The position numbers were made by a program, and so were the translations under genes. Of a stretch of 64,000 nt of DNA, positions 43,229 through 52,203 are shown in pieces. Numbering within the stretch: the stretch's first letter is position 1; every line of letters begins with the position of its first letter. The notes beneath the pieces were generated by a model that worked only from the letters and a program-made list of their open reading frames with translations, was not told where the DNA came from and made no database searches. Source of the stretch: Acidobacteriota bacterium. GTDB lineage: Bacteria > Acidobacteriota > Blastocatellia > Pyrinomonadales > Pyrinomonadaceae. The stretch is from assembly GCA_019639135.1 (NCBI GenBank), contig JAHBSL010000007.1:62001-126000 (forward strand), written 5' to 3'.

Positions 43229-44502
43229 GCCGCGGTTCGGTGAAGTTCCCGCCGCTCACCCAACAATTTAGAAAGATAAAGTGCAGCGACCATCGCCAGC
43301 AGCATTATGCCTGCCGCGGCCCAGAAGGTCCGGGCGACCGACGAATCGTCGATGGCGTTGAAGGCATTGTTGAGAAGAAGGCCGCCGATAAAAGGGCCGA
43401 TCGCACGGGCGAGACTCGCTCCCGACTGCATTATCCCGAGCATGCTTCCCTGCTCGTCGTCGGATGAGAGCTTTGAGGCAAGGCTCGTCAGCGACGGAGC
43501 GGCAAGGGCATTCCCGATCGAAAGGACCGTGCAAATGCCCAGTAAAAACGCCAACCCGCCGGAGTTCGGCCCGAGGAATGGAAAGGCGAAGAAGCTCGCC
43601 GCCATCAGAAGGCAGCCGATGATGGCGAGCTTTGATTCGTGAAAACGCGAGGCGAGCGTGCCGAAGATAACGCCCTGGCCGATCACGGCCATCACACCGA
43701 CATAAGCAAATAGATAGCCGTTCTGCTCGGCGTTGTAGCCGTAACGATAAGCCGTAAAAAGCACGAAAGCGTAGGTCATTATCGAAAAGGCCGTGACCAG
43801 CAGAAAATAGACAAGATTGATCGCCCCGAAATCGCGTTTTCCGAGTGCCGCTAGCATATCCGCGATGCGGCCGCGGCTTGTGGGTGCGGCCTCGCCGCGT
43901 TTGACCGTTTCAGGAAGGATGAGAAGTACTGCGATCGCGTTCGCAAGAGCAAGCACCGCCGCAACGTAGAACGGTAAACTCACGCCGTACTTGCTCAAAA
44001 CGCCTGCTAGTGCCGGCCCGAGGATAAATCCAAGCCCGAACATGGCCCCGAATATACCCATTCCCTTTGCCCGGTTCTCTCGCGAAGTGACGTCGGCAAT
44101 ATAGGCCTGTGCCGTGGCGATATTGCCGCCCGTGATCCCTCCGATAACACGGCCAAGAAAAACGAGCATCAGCGTGCCCGCCGCACCGATGACGAAATAG
44201 CCGACCGCCGACCCGAGAATGCTTATAAAAAGTATCGGCCGCCTGCCGTACTTATCCGAGAGCCGGCCGAGCAGCGGCGAGAAAATGAACTGCATTATCG
44301 AATAAATGCCGAGCAAAAGCCCGATCTCAAAGGGCGTGGCGTTAAATGGGGCCGTATTAGCGTAGAACGGCAGGATAGGGATGACCATCCCAAAGCCGAT
44401 GAGGTCAATGAAAACCGTCAGATAAATGAGCAGGAGAGGGCCTGTAAAGAACTTCTCATTAGAGGCCTCAGGGGCCTTTTCGCTTTTTTCCGATTGGGAC
44501 AT
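43225..44502 (-). CDS. MFS efflux transporter, TetA-like (DHA1)
   Basis: The 425-residue product has 12 predicted helices and TetA-type motifs: VFIDLIGFGMVIPILPFYA (helix 1), LLGRLSDKYGRRPILFISILG (motif A between helices 2 and 3) and GMGIFGAMFGLGFILGPALAG (motif C of drug:proton antiporters). It is expected to export small molecules by proton exchange at the inner membrane; the substrate is unknown, and resistance should not be assumed. An 11-residue polar N-terminal tail precedes the first helix. Confidence 0.88.
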   Translation of the reverse strand: MSQSEKSEKAPEASNEKFFTGPLLLIYLTVFIDLIGFGMVIPILPFYANTAPFNATPFEIGLLLGIYSIMQFIFSPLLGRLSDKYGRRPILFISILGSAVGYFVIGAAGTLMLVFLGRVIGGITGGNIATAQAYIADVTSRENRAKGMGIFGAMFGLGFILGPALAGVLSKYGVSLPFYVAAVLALANAIAVLLILPETVKRGEAAPTSRGRIADMLAALGKRDFGAINLVYFLLVTAFSIMTYAFVLFTAYRYGYNAEQNGYLFAYVGVMAVIGQGVIFGTLASRFHESKLAIIGCLLMAASFFAFPFLGPNSGGLAFLLGICTVLSIGNALAAPSLTSLASKLSSDDEQGSMLGIMQSGASLARAIGPFIGGLLLNNAFNAIDDSSVARTFWAAAGIMLLAMVAALYLSKLLGERRELHRTAA

Positions 44503-44586
44503 CTACGGGTGAAATTTTAGCAAACCGAACGAACATAGTAGAATCGAAAGCAAACTAGCCGACGGCAAGAGAGAACTTATTTAATA

Positions 44587-46440
44587 ATGATGACTGGAAA
44601 ATCGCGCTCGTTCTTACTACGTTCCCTTATTTTTTCACTCGCTCTGACGTTTATGTACAAGACCGCAAACGCCGAGACGCCAACTGAGACGACCGGCCGG
44701 CAGGCCGTCCCGGAGATCAACTACACGGTTTCGATGTCAAAGCCCTGGACGCATCTGCTGGAGGTCGAGATGCGTGTCCGCTGGTCGGCGATGCCGCAGG
44801 ACCTTGACCTCAAGATGCCGGTCTGGACGCCGGGCAGCTATCTTGTACGCGAATACTCACGGCACGTCCAGGACTTCGCGGCGAAGGATGCGGCCGGCAA
44901 CCCGCTAACTTGGCAAAAGACGAGCAAGAACACGTGGCGGATCAGGGCTGCAAAGTCCCGTGAGGTCGTTGCCACGTATCGCGTCTATTCGAACGAGCTT
45001 ACGGTCCGTACGAACGAGTTGAACGACGAGCACGCCTTCTGGAACAACTCGGCTCTTCTCTTTTTCCCGGCCGGCCAGTTGAAAGCACCCTCGAAGATCA
45101 AGGTCGTTCCCTACGGCAATTGGAAGGTCGCGACCGGCCTCAGGCCCGTCCCCGGAGAGGCGAACACATTCACCGCTCCGGACTACGACATTCTCTACGA
45201 TTCGCCGTTCCAGGTCAGCGACTTCAAGGAGAAAGTATTCACCGCAGCCGGCCGGCCGCACCGGATCGTCGTAACCGGCGAAGGCAACTACGACCTTGAC
45301 CGCATGGCTGAGGACACGGCAAAGATCGCCGACGCCGGAGTCGCGATCTTTGGCGAACTCCCGACCGATGATTATCTGATAATCCTTAATCTTCGCGGCG
45401 GCGGCGGGCTTGAGCACTTGAACTCGACCGCATTGCAATGGAACCGCTTCGGTTTTCAGCCGCGTTCGCGTTACATCGCCTTTCTCCGACTGGTCGCCCA
45501 TGAGTATTTTCACCTCTGGAACGTCAAGCGGATACGGCCGGACGTCCTCGGCCCGTTCGATTATGAGAACGAGAACTATACGAAGCTCCTGTGGGTGGCC
45601 GAGGGCACGACCGCATATTACGAGGACGTACTTCTCCGCCGGGCGGGGCTGATCACGCCGGACGACAATCTCGATGCAAAGGCGGATATGATCGGCAATC
45701 TGCAGAACAGGCCGGGCCGATTCCAGACAAGCCTTGAGGAAGCGAGCTTTGACGCATGGATCAAGTATTACCGGCAAGATGAGAACTCGATCAACAATCA
45801 GATCTCGTACTACGACAAGGGCGAAGTCGTCAGCATGCTGCTCGACATCGAGATCCGCAATGCCTCCGGCCATCAGCGTTCGCTCGACGATGTCATGCGT
45901 TCGCTCTACAACGATTTCTACAAACGCGGACGCAACTACACGCCGTCCGATTTTCAGCGTGCCTGCGAAGCGGCGGCCGGCCGGAGCATGAACGACTTTT
46001 TTACGAAGTACGTCTCGGGCCGCGAGGAGATACAATATAACTCGATACTTCAGGGCATCGGGCTTCGCCTTCAGGCCGGGATCCCGAGCAGCAGGCAGGC
46101 CTATATCGGTGCAAATCTGGCCGAGACGGATGGAAGGCTTACGGTCCGCTCGGTTCCGTCCGGAACACCGGCACATGAACAGGGGCTTAACTTTAACGAC
46201 CAGATCGTCGCCATCGACGGGCACCGGGCATCGAACTCGTTCCTCCAGAGCTACATCGGCGAGAGGAAGCCCGGCGACAAGGTTCGCCTGACGATCTTTA
46301 GGCACGACCGGCTTCGGGATATTGAGTTCACGCTTGGGGTCAACGAACGAACGGTCTATCGTTTCATCAGGGAGCCTCAGCCGACCGCTGAACAGCGTGC
46401 CGGATATGAACGGTATTTTGGCGTTCCGATCGATCGATAA
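44587..46440 (+). CDS. M61-family metallopeptidase with C-terminal PDZ domain
   Basis: The 617-residue product has a signal peptide (LLRSLIFSLALTFMYKTANAE), an N-terminal beta domain (INYTVSMSKPWTHLLEVEMRVRW; PVWTPGSYLVREYSRHV) typical of M61 glycyl aminopeptidases, and the zinc site HEYFH near residue 304 with the downstream Glu in LLWVAEGTTAYYED. A PDZ domain follows near 520-590 (SVPSGTPAHEQGLNFNDQIVAIDG). It is a periplasmic or secreted peptidase. The next gene starts one base after the stop, so it is the first gene of an operon with the beta-propeller lipoprotein and the DinB-like protein. Confidence 0.92.
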   Translation: MMTGKSRSFLLRSLIFSLALTFMYKTANAETPTETTGRQAVPEINYTVSMSKPWTHLLEVEMRVRWSAMPQDLDLKMPVWTPGSYLVREYSRHVQDFAAKDAAGNPLTWQKTSKNTWRIRAAKSREVVATYRVYSNELTVRTNELNDEHAFWNNSALLFFPAGQLKAPSKIKVVPYGNWKVATGLRPVPGEANTFTAPDYDILYDSPFQVSDFKEKVFTAAGRPHRIVVTGEGNYDLDRMAEDTAKIADAGVAIFGELPTDDYLIILNLRGGGGLEHLNSTALQWNRFGFQPRSRYIAFLRLVAHEYFHLWNVKRIRPDVLGPFDYENENYTKLLWVAEGTTAYYEDVLLRRAGLITPDDNLDAKADMIGNLQNRPGRFQTSLEEASFDAWIKYYRQDENSINNQISYYDKGEVVSMLLDIEIRNASGHQRSLDDVMRSLYNDFYKRGRNYTPSDFQRACEAAAGRSMNDFFTKYVSGREEIQYNSILQGIGLRLQAGIPSSRQAYIGANLAETDGRLTVRSVPSGTPAHEQGLNFNDQIVAIDGHRASNSFLQSYIGERKPGDKVRLTIFRHDRLRDIEFTLGVNERTVYRFIREPQPTAEQRAGYERYFGVPIDR

Positions 46441-46441
46441 T

Positions 46442-47719
46442 ATGACTTCCTGTTTTCGCATTTCCGCCGCTGCTTTGATTGGTTGTGTTTTGCTCGCTTC
46501 TTCGTGCGGGACGGCGACGCCGGAATCCGGTCCGACGGCCGCGGCGCCGACCGCTCTTGGCGATGTGCCTGCCGTCCGGCTCAATTTCCGTTACGAGGCG
46601 GACGTTCCTGCTCCGCCGCTGAACGATCCAGCACCCGAGGAACTGAACGCCGCTGTCCGCGACCACTTCACCAATACGCGGCCGGACGACATTCTCGACC
46701 GGACCGTCGCCTCGCCGGACAAGAACCGGATCGCGGCCGTCTATCATCGCCCCGGTGATCTTTCCGCGGAGTTTCGGCTCGATATTTATTCCTCTGACGG
46801 CAAACTGCTCAGCAAGGTGACGCCGGACAATTTGGCGGTACATTTTCCCGATACGATCGTTTGGTCGCCGGATTCGGCAAATCTGGCTTTTGCGGCGATG
46901 ATCCGCGGCGAGAACGGCGACGGCACGCCCGAGCCCGGAGCCTCGCCTTCGCCCTCGCCTACACCCGAACCGGTTGATGGCGATGCGACCGAGCCGCAGG
47001 CGACGCCGGAGACGACCCCAACGCCCGCGGGTGAATCGACGCCTACGCCGCCGACCGGTGTGCTCGCCTTCCGGACCGAGCAGATCTATCTCTGCGACGC
47101 GAATGGCGGACTCGTCCGGCCGCTGACGCAAAATGAAGGGCTTCTTTATTTTTATTACGCCTGGGCACCGGACAGCTCGGCACTCGTCGCACTTGCCGCG
47201 ACCATCCGCGAATGGCAGTACCTTGAGAGCGTCGCGAACGACAGGGGCGAGGCATTCACACCTGTCGGACGGCCGCGAATGATAGAAAAGAACGGCCGCG
47301 AACGCCGGCTCGATGACGGCCTGACGGCGGTAAAGCCCGTATGGTCGCCGGATTCGTCAAAGATCGCTGCGGCCTTCGAACATCAGATTCGTATCTATGA
47401 TGCCGACGGTTCACCGCCGACGCAGGCTTCGATACCGCTCCGAAACAGTCTGCTGCTTTCGTCTCAGGAATTCGACCGCCGACAGGGCGGCGATGCACCC
47501 GAGCAAAATACGAATCTGCCGGGCCCAACAACACTTCCCGACCCGACGAAGCTTGTTTCATTTAACCCGATCGTTTCGCTTAACTGGGAGGCGGATCAGA
47601 TCCTCAATTTTCAGACGGCGTTCATCAAGCGGATGGCAAACCAGGCAGAGAACGTCTTCAGCTTTGCCCGCTGGCATCGCGTGATCCTTTCGCCGCAAGC
47701 CGCACCTGCAGCCCGATAA
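46442..47719 (+). CDS. Lipoprotein with TolB-like (PD40) beta-propeller segments
   Basis: ATG 46442 lies one base after the peptidase stop. The 425-residue product has a lipoprotein signal (ISAAALIGCVLLASSCG, lipobox LASSC). Repeated WSPDS motifs (IVWSPDSANLAFAA, YAWAPDSSALVALA, PVWSPDSSKIAAAF) mark WD40-like/PD40 propeller blades. A low-complexity insert of Pro/Thr/Ser (GASPSPSPTPEP...TPTPAGESTPTPP) interrupts the propeller. It is likely anchored in a membrane and binds proteins. Translational coupling to the peptidase suggests a shared periplasmic role. Confidence 0.82.
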   Translation: MTSCFRISAAALIGCVLLASSCGTATPESGPTAAAPTALGDVPAVRLNFRYEADVPAPPLNDPAPEELNAAVRDHFTNTRPDDILDRTVASPDKNRIAAVYHRPGDLSAEFRLDIYSSDGKLLSKVTPDNLAVHFPDTIVWSPDSANLAFAAMIRGENGDGTPEPGASPSPSPTPEPVDGDATEPQATPETTPTPAGESTPTPPTGVLAFRTEQIYLCDANGGLVRPLTQNEGLLYFYYAWAPDSSALVALAATIREWQYLESVANDRGEAFTPVGRPRMIEKNGRERRLDDGLTAVKPVWSPDSSKIAAAFEHQIRIYDADGSPPTQASIPLRNSLLLSSQEFDRRQGGDAPEQNTNLPGPTTLPDPTKLVSFNPIVSLNWEADQILNFQTAFIKRMANQAENVFSFARWHRVILSPQAAPAAR

Positions 47720-47722
47720 AAT

Positions 47723-48256
47723 ATGAAATTCGATTCGGTAGATGACATCTACACCACCAACACCGACATCGCCGCGGAGCTTGAATCGCTCGTTGGCAAG
47801 CTGCCGCAAGAAGCGGCCGAGCACCGCCCCGAAGGCGAGAAATGGTCGGTCGCGGAGATCGTTGAGCACCTCGCGATGGTCGAGGACGGAATGTCGCGCA
47901 TCTGTGCCAAACTGATCGGCAAAGCGGAAAAGAACGGCGAACCGTCAGACGGCACCATTTCGATCACCAGCACCTTCGAAGAACGCGGCGTCGCGATCGC
48001 TAAGATCAAGGTCGAGGCCCCGGAGATGGTTCAGCCGACCGGCGAACGGAGCATAAGCGAATCGTTCGCAATGATGGCCGAAGCCAACGACCGCCTCGAG
48101 CAGATCCGTCCGCTCTTTGCCACATTTGACGGCAATAAGCACCGCTTTCCCCATCCATTTTTCGGCGATCTGTCGGCCATCGAATGGCTCGTTCTTGTCG
48201 GCCAGCACAAGGCCCGCCACATCGCCCAGATCCGCCGCCTTCTCGCCTCAAATTAA
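47723..48256 (+). CDS. DinB_2-like protein
   Basis: The 177-residue product starts 3 bases after the lipoprotein stop. KWSVAEIVEHLAMVEDGM and later IEWLVLVGQHKARHIAQIRRLL carry the two His-bearing helices (EHL, HKARH) of the DinB_2 superfamily. These are metal-dependent, bacillithiol- or mycothiol-related transferases, or proteins of unknown role. It is the last gene of the M61 operon and is followed by a clear terminator. Confidence 0.8.
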   Translation: MKFDSVDDIYTTNTDIAAELESLVGKLPQEAAEHRPEGEKWSVAEIVEHLAMVEDGMSRICAKLIGKAEKNGEPSDGTISITSTFEERGVAIAKIKVEAPEMVQPTGERSISESFAMMAEANDRLEQIRPLFATFDGNKHRFPHPFFGDLSAIEWLVLVGQHKARHIAQIRRLLASN

Positions 48257-48362
48257 AAATGCCCCGGCAGCGAGGAGGGCTGGCTGCCGAGGCTTTGTTA
48301 CCGGTTCCGTTCCCGTCGTAAAAGTCGTCACTCCCTCTACGGGATACGGACCGGGGTCTTTT

Positions 48363-48398
48363 GGGCAGCGGCCCGCGTGAACCGCTGCCCTTTTCTTT
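48363..48398 (+). terminator. Intrinsic terminator of the M61-lipoprotein-DinB operon
   Basis: A perfect 9-bp stem GGGCAGCGG/CCGCTGCCC (48363-48371 and 48382-48390) is followed directly by TTTTCTTTT. A second GC-rich hairpin, CGGCAGC/GCTGCCG (48269-48293), precedes it, so the operon end is doubly guarded against reading into the convergent gene. Confidence 0.9.
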
Positions 48399-48401
48399 TC
48401 C

Positions 48402-50558
48402 CTAGTTACCGGCGGCGGTCGGAACGTCGCCGTTCACTCCGAACGGAAGGCCGAAGAACGTGCCATCCGAACTCCGAAGGATGTACCAGAAGCCATCCGC
48501 CGGACGGAAGACCGCGATGTCTGCCCTTCGGTCCGAGTCGTAGTCGCCCGCGACCGGGATATCGCCGGTTTGTCCGAACTGGATGATCGTGTAGCCGCCA
48601 TCGGAGCTCCGAAGCGAATACCAGACACCCGTCGAGGGCCGGAAGACCGTCATGTCCGACTTGCCGTCGCCGTCGAAGTCGCCGCTAACGGGCACGTCTT
48701 CGCTGATTCCCCACTGCAATGCACCGGTCGCTCCCGTCGCCGGGCGATACCAGTACCAGATACCGCTCGAGGGACGATAGACAGCGATCTCGTCGCGGCC
48801 GTCGCCGTCCACGTCAACGGAGATCGGCTTATCGCCGTTCGTGCCGTACTGGACAATGGTCACACCGCCACTTAGGCTGTTGAGCACATACCAAACGCCG
48901 TTCGAAGGCCGGAAGACCGCGATGTCGGAACGGCCGTCGCCGTCAAAGTCGCCGCGAACCGGAATGTCGCCATCGATGCCGAACTGAAGCCCGGTCGTGC
49001 CGCCGTCAGAGCTGTGCTTGATCTCCCAGACCGCGAGGCCGTTGACGATGCGGAACACTGCAGAATCGGTCTTGCCGTCGCCATCGTAGTCGGCTGAGAC
49101 GACCCTCGAATTTGCATCGCCGAACGTGATGATCGAAGTGCCCGAACCGTTGTTCGAATACCAGGTTCCGTTCGAAGGACGATAGACCGCGAAGTCGTTG
49201 GCGCCGTCGCCATTGAAGTCGCCGCTGCTGGACCGCGGGAAAAGCCGGCCGCGGATCTCGCCGCCCGGATTTGCCGTACTCGTTAGCACGACGTACCAAA
49301 GGCCCGAACGGAGCTGCTGCACAAGTGCCGGCGAGACATCGATGGTGACGGTGGCAAAGTTGCCGTTGGCACCGCCGAGCGTCGGGAACGAATAGACCGT
49401 GACCACGTCGCCCGTGACCGATTCGATACGTCCGCCGGTCTGCCCGCTGCCGATGTTGTGAAACTCGCCGAGAATTGTTGCTTGTGTCTCGGCCTCATTA
49501 AGATTGACCTTGACCTCGCCGTTCGCGTTGGTCTGTACGGGCGGCTCCATTCCGGCACCCGTCAGGTGCGATTCGAAGGAACGTCCCATCGAGGGCGAAG
49601 GCGAACCGGTCGGCGAGGGGCTCGGGCTGGGCGAAGTGAACCCTGCGAATGTACCGTTCATGATGGTCGTGCCACCGTTCGTGATCTGGATGGTCGAACC
49701 GCTGACGACCGGCGGAACGGTCTCGCCGCGGTCGCTTCGCAGCCGAAGCCGTGCTTCGCGGTCGCTTTCGAGCATCATCGTTCCGACGTTCACATTGTCA
49801 ACACGAACGCCAAGCTGTGTTCCGGGTGCGAGATTGATCTGTCGCACGCGGACCTCGAGCTCAACACGGCTGCTGTGGATCTCAAATTCACCGTAACCGA
49901 TCGGAAGTGCTCCGCCGATCGTCGGGCCGTTTAATGCCGCAAACAGATTGCCGGGATTCGGCGAGCCGGTCGGCGAAGGACTCGGGCTCGGCGAAGCCGT
50001 CGGAGATGCCGTAGGCGACGCAGTTGGTGAAGCGGTTGGCGAGGCGGTTGGTGATGCCGTCGGAGATGCCGTTGGCGAGGCTGTAGGGGACGCTGTCGGG
50101 GTCGGATTCGGCCCGCCGCCGCCAAGTACGCCGGCGACGAGGATCGTCGTGCCGTTCGTCACCTGAACGACCGAGCCGTCGTTCGTTACCGGAACGTTCT
50201 GGCCATCCTCGGTCCGGAGCTTGATCCGTGCCCGTTGGTCGATCTGCAACGCCATCTGCCCGATCGAGTTTCCGTCAACGATCGCGTTAAGCATCGTTCC
50301 GGCCGGAAGATTGACATCTTCGATCTCGACCTCGATCTCGCGGTGGCCGTTCGCATAGACCTGATACTCGGAAAAGCCGTGCGGGTTTATGCTGCCCGTC
50401 GGCGAAACGAGGTTCGCCGTGCGGACCAAGATCGGCACGCCGCCGGCTCCGGCCCTGTCGCCCAGGAACGGGATCGAGACCCACGCGGCGATCGCTGCCA
50501 CCACGACGGCGGCTCGCAAAATATTCTTCTTACTATTCAAGTTTCTCATTTTTCTCAC
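48402..50558 (-). CDS. Secreted protein with (PTAS)n linker, CHRD domain and FG-GAP/VCBS repeats
   Basis: The 718-residue product has a signal peptide (AAVVVAAIAAWVSIPFLGDRAGAGG). Two similar beta domains follow (VEIEDVNLPAGTMLNAIVDG and VRVRQINLAPGTQLGVRVDN), separated by nine PTAS tetrapeptides. Next is a CHRD-like domain (FESHLTGAGMEPPVQTNANGEVKVNL...GEIRGRLFP), then about seven FG-GAP-type repeats of the form GDFDGDGKSDMTVFRPSTGVWY with calcium-binding loops. It is probably an exported, calcium-stabilised surface protein. It follows the sigma-CHAT-subtilase genes on the same strand but is separated from them by a terminator, so it may be an independent unit. Confidence 0.85.
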   Translation of the reverse strand: MRKMRNLNSKKNILRAAVVVAAIAAWVSIPFLGDRAGAGGVPILVRTANLVSPTGSINPHGFSEYQVYANGHREIEVEIEDVNLPAGTMLNAIVDGNSIGQMALQIDQRARIKLRTEDGQNVPVTNDGSVVQVTNGTTILVAGVLGGGGPNPTPTASPTASPTASPTASPTASPTASPTASPTASPTASPSPSPSPTGSPNPGNLFAALNGPTIGGALPIGYGEFEIHSSRVELEVRVRQINLAPGTQLGVRVDNVNVGTMMLESDREARLRLRSDRGETVPPVVSGSTIQITNGGTTIMNGTFAGFTSPSPSPSPTGSPSPSMGRSFESHLTGAGMEPPVQTNANGEVKVNLNEAETQATILGEFHNIGSGQTGGRIESVTGDVVTVYSFPTLGGANGNFATVTIDVSPALVQQLRSGLWYVVLTSTANPGGEIRGRLFPRSSSGDFNGDGANDFAVYRPSNGTWYSNNGSGTSIITFGDANSRVVSADYDGDGKTDSAVFRIVNGLAVWEIKHSSDGGTTGLQFGIDGDIPVRGDFDGDGRSDIAVFRPSNGVWYVLNSLSGGVTIVQYGTNGDKPISVDVDGDGRDEIAVYRPSSGIWYWYRPATGATGALQWGISEDVPVSGDFDGDGKSDMTVFRPSTGVWYSLRSSDGGYTIIQFGQTGDIPVAGDYDSDRRADIAVFRPADGFWYILRSSDGTFFGLPFGVNGDVPTAAGN
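49993..50100 (-). repeat. 12-bp minisatellite encoding (PTAS)9
   Basis: About nine consecutive 12-base units with codon-level variation encode Pro-Thr-Ala-Ser. The third-position differences show that the protein repeat is kept while the DNA drifts. It forms a flexible linker between two beta domains. Confidence 0.8.
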
Positions 50559-50650
50559 CTTCTATTTGATTTATGCCGGTTTACCGCCGCGTGTACTTTG
50601 GCGCGGCCTCCTCAAACGAACAGTGAGGTCACCCGCCCCAAAAAGACAAA

Positions 50651-50679
50651 GGAGCCGAAAATTTTTCGGCCCCTTTTTT
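50651..50679. terminator. Terminator hairpin downstream of the subtilase gene
   Basis: GGAGCCGAAAA pairs with TTTTCGGCCCC, with one A-C mismatch. It is T-rich on both strands: TTTTTT on the plus strand, TTTGTCTTTTT on the minus. It lies 26 bases past the end of the minus-strand subtilase gene and separates it from the FG-GAP gene. Confidence 0.75.
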
Positions 50680-50704
50680 GAAGGTGAATGCGATGTTTAA
50701 GAAA

Positions 50705-52117
50705 TTATTCGGTGCAGGCCGTGCGTGGCGGCGCACACGCCTGATTATTGGTAAGTGCACAAAGGGCATCCACTCGCGAAGTTTCCATTGTGATGCCGCG
50801 TGAAGGCAGCTGACAGTCCCATTCCTGCCCGGTCTCTTCGATTCGCTCGACCACGTCTTGCAGGAGAAGCGTCGGATTTGCCGATCTGACGAGTGCGGCG
50901 ATCCCGGCGACGATCGGTGCCGACATCGATGTGCCGTTCCAAACGCCGTAGCGGCCGCCGGGTAAGGCACTGACAATGTTCTCACCCGGAGCGACGACCC
51001 GAACCCAGCGGTCGATGTCGCGGTTCTGGACATTCGCCATCGTTGAAAACGGGGCAAGCCGATCGAGCCTCGTACTCGCGCCGACACTTAAAAGATTGTC
51101 GTCGATATCTGTTCCGGGGTTACTCGGCAATGCCCCACGCTCAGCCGCCGGATAAACGCGGGCTGCACCATTTCCGATCTGTCCCCCGTTACCGGCACCG
51201 GCGACGATCAGCAAACGGGCGTCATCGAATTCGGGAAACTGCTGCTCGCCCGGCACGACCACATCATCAACGCCGTTGAAAAGATCGTGGAGAAACGTAT
51301 TGCTCTGTGTGGTGAAGTCCTGCGGATAACCGAAGCTCATGTTGATGATGGTCGCCCCGTTCTTTGCGGCCCAAAGCATCGCATCCTTTATCCGCCAAAG
51401 GTCGCCCTCGCCGTTCTGGTCAAGCACACGGATCGGCATTATCTTCGCGTCCGGAGCCGTCAGCGCAATGATACCTGCGACGTGTGTCCCATGGCCATAG
51501 ACCTGATCGACGCGGATCGTCCCAACCTCGCTCGGATCGCTGTCGTTATCAACAAAGTCGTAACCCGGTACGAGCCTTCCGGCAAACAGCGGATGCTGGA
51601 GGTCGATCCCGGTGTCAAGCACGGCGATGGTCACGCCCTGTCCGGTCGAGATCTTATGGGCCTCGGGCAAGCGGATCTGACCGGGAAAATACTGCCGTGC
51701 AAAGCCCTTCGCACTTCCGCCGATGGCCCAGGAGTGCCCGATCGCCCACGAATGTCCGAGCGACCATGGCAGGCCGTTCCTTTCAACGACCGTGAGTTTC
51801 CGGTTGGTTTCTTTCTGAGCTATCCGAGAATCTCCTGCCATCGCCTGAACGATCTCGAGCGGCGTTTGGTTGGTCTTCGTGCGGTCGATCCGCATCCGAA
51901 ACGTCGGCGGCGTTCCGACCTGCGAGAGTGGTGTAGGTATAAGGCCGTATTGGGCGGCGATCGCCGGCAGGTCTGCTTGATTCGCCGGGGCAAGGTCGAT
52001 AAGCACGTCGTCCGGAGTGCAATCGCACCCGGAACCGAGCTTCTCCTGTGCTGTCGCCGAAAAGACGAAAAAAAGAATTACGGCAAAGAGTATAAATATG
52101 GATCTACTGCTAAACAT
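50705..52117 (-). CDS. Secreted S8 subtilisin-like serine peptidase
   Basis: The 470-residue product has a signal peptide (FILFAVILFFVFSATAQE), a prodomain-like region (about 30-110) and an S8 catalytic domain. The triad is visible: Asp near 165 (VTIAVLDTGIDLQHP), His near 210 (VYGHGTHVAGIIA) and Ser near 394 (VWNGTSMSAPIVAGIAALV). The linker just before the catalytic domain contains a short duplication (LGHSWAIGHSWAIGGS). It starts 86 bases after the CHAT gene on the same strand. A protease regulated by, or downstream of, the sigma/CHAT pair is my inference. Confidence 0.92.
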   Translation of the reverse strand: MFSSRSIFILFAVILFFVFSATAQEKLGSGCDCTPDDVLIDLAPANQADLPAIAAQYGLIPTPLSQVGTPPTFRMRIDRTKTNQTPLEIVQAMAGDSRIAQKETNRKLTVVERNGLPWSLGHSWAIGHSWAIGGSAKGFARQYFPGQIRLPEAHKISTGQGVTIAVLDTGIDLQHPLFAGRLVPGYDFVDNDSDPSEVGTIRVDQVYGHGTHVAGIIALTAPDAKIMPIRVLDQNGEGDLWRIKDAMLWAAKNGATIINMSFGYPQDFTTQSNTFLHDLFNGVDDVVVPGEQQFPEFDDARLLIVAGAGNGGQIGNGAARVYPAAERGALPSNPGTDIDDNLLSVGASTRLDRLAPFSTMANVQNRDIDRWVRVVAPGENIVSALPGGRYGVWNGTSMSAPIVAGIAALVRSANPTLLLQDVVERIEETGQEWDCQLPSRGITMETSRVDALCALTNNQACAPPRTACTE

Positions 52118-52203
52118 TTCGAAGCCTCCGGGAGATGCTCCCGATGCCCACAGTGCCGCTGCAAGGTGAAAAAAGACAATAGGGCAGGAATTTTTTGCTG
52201 CGG

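Noticed and set aside
43225..44502. Tetracycline-resistance determinant
   Set aside because: The protein belongs to the TetA-like transporter family, but family membership alone does not show drug specificity, and no TetR-type regulator is adjacent.
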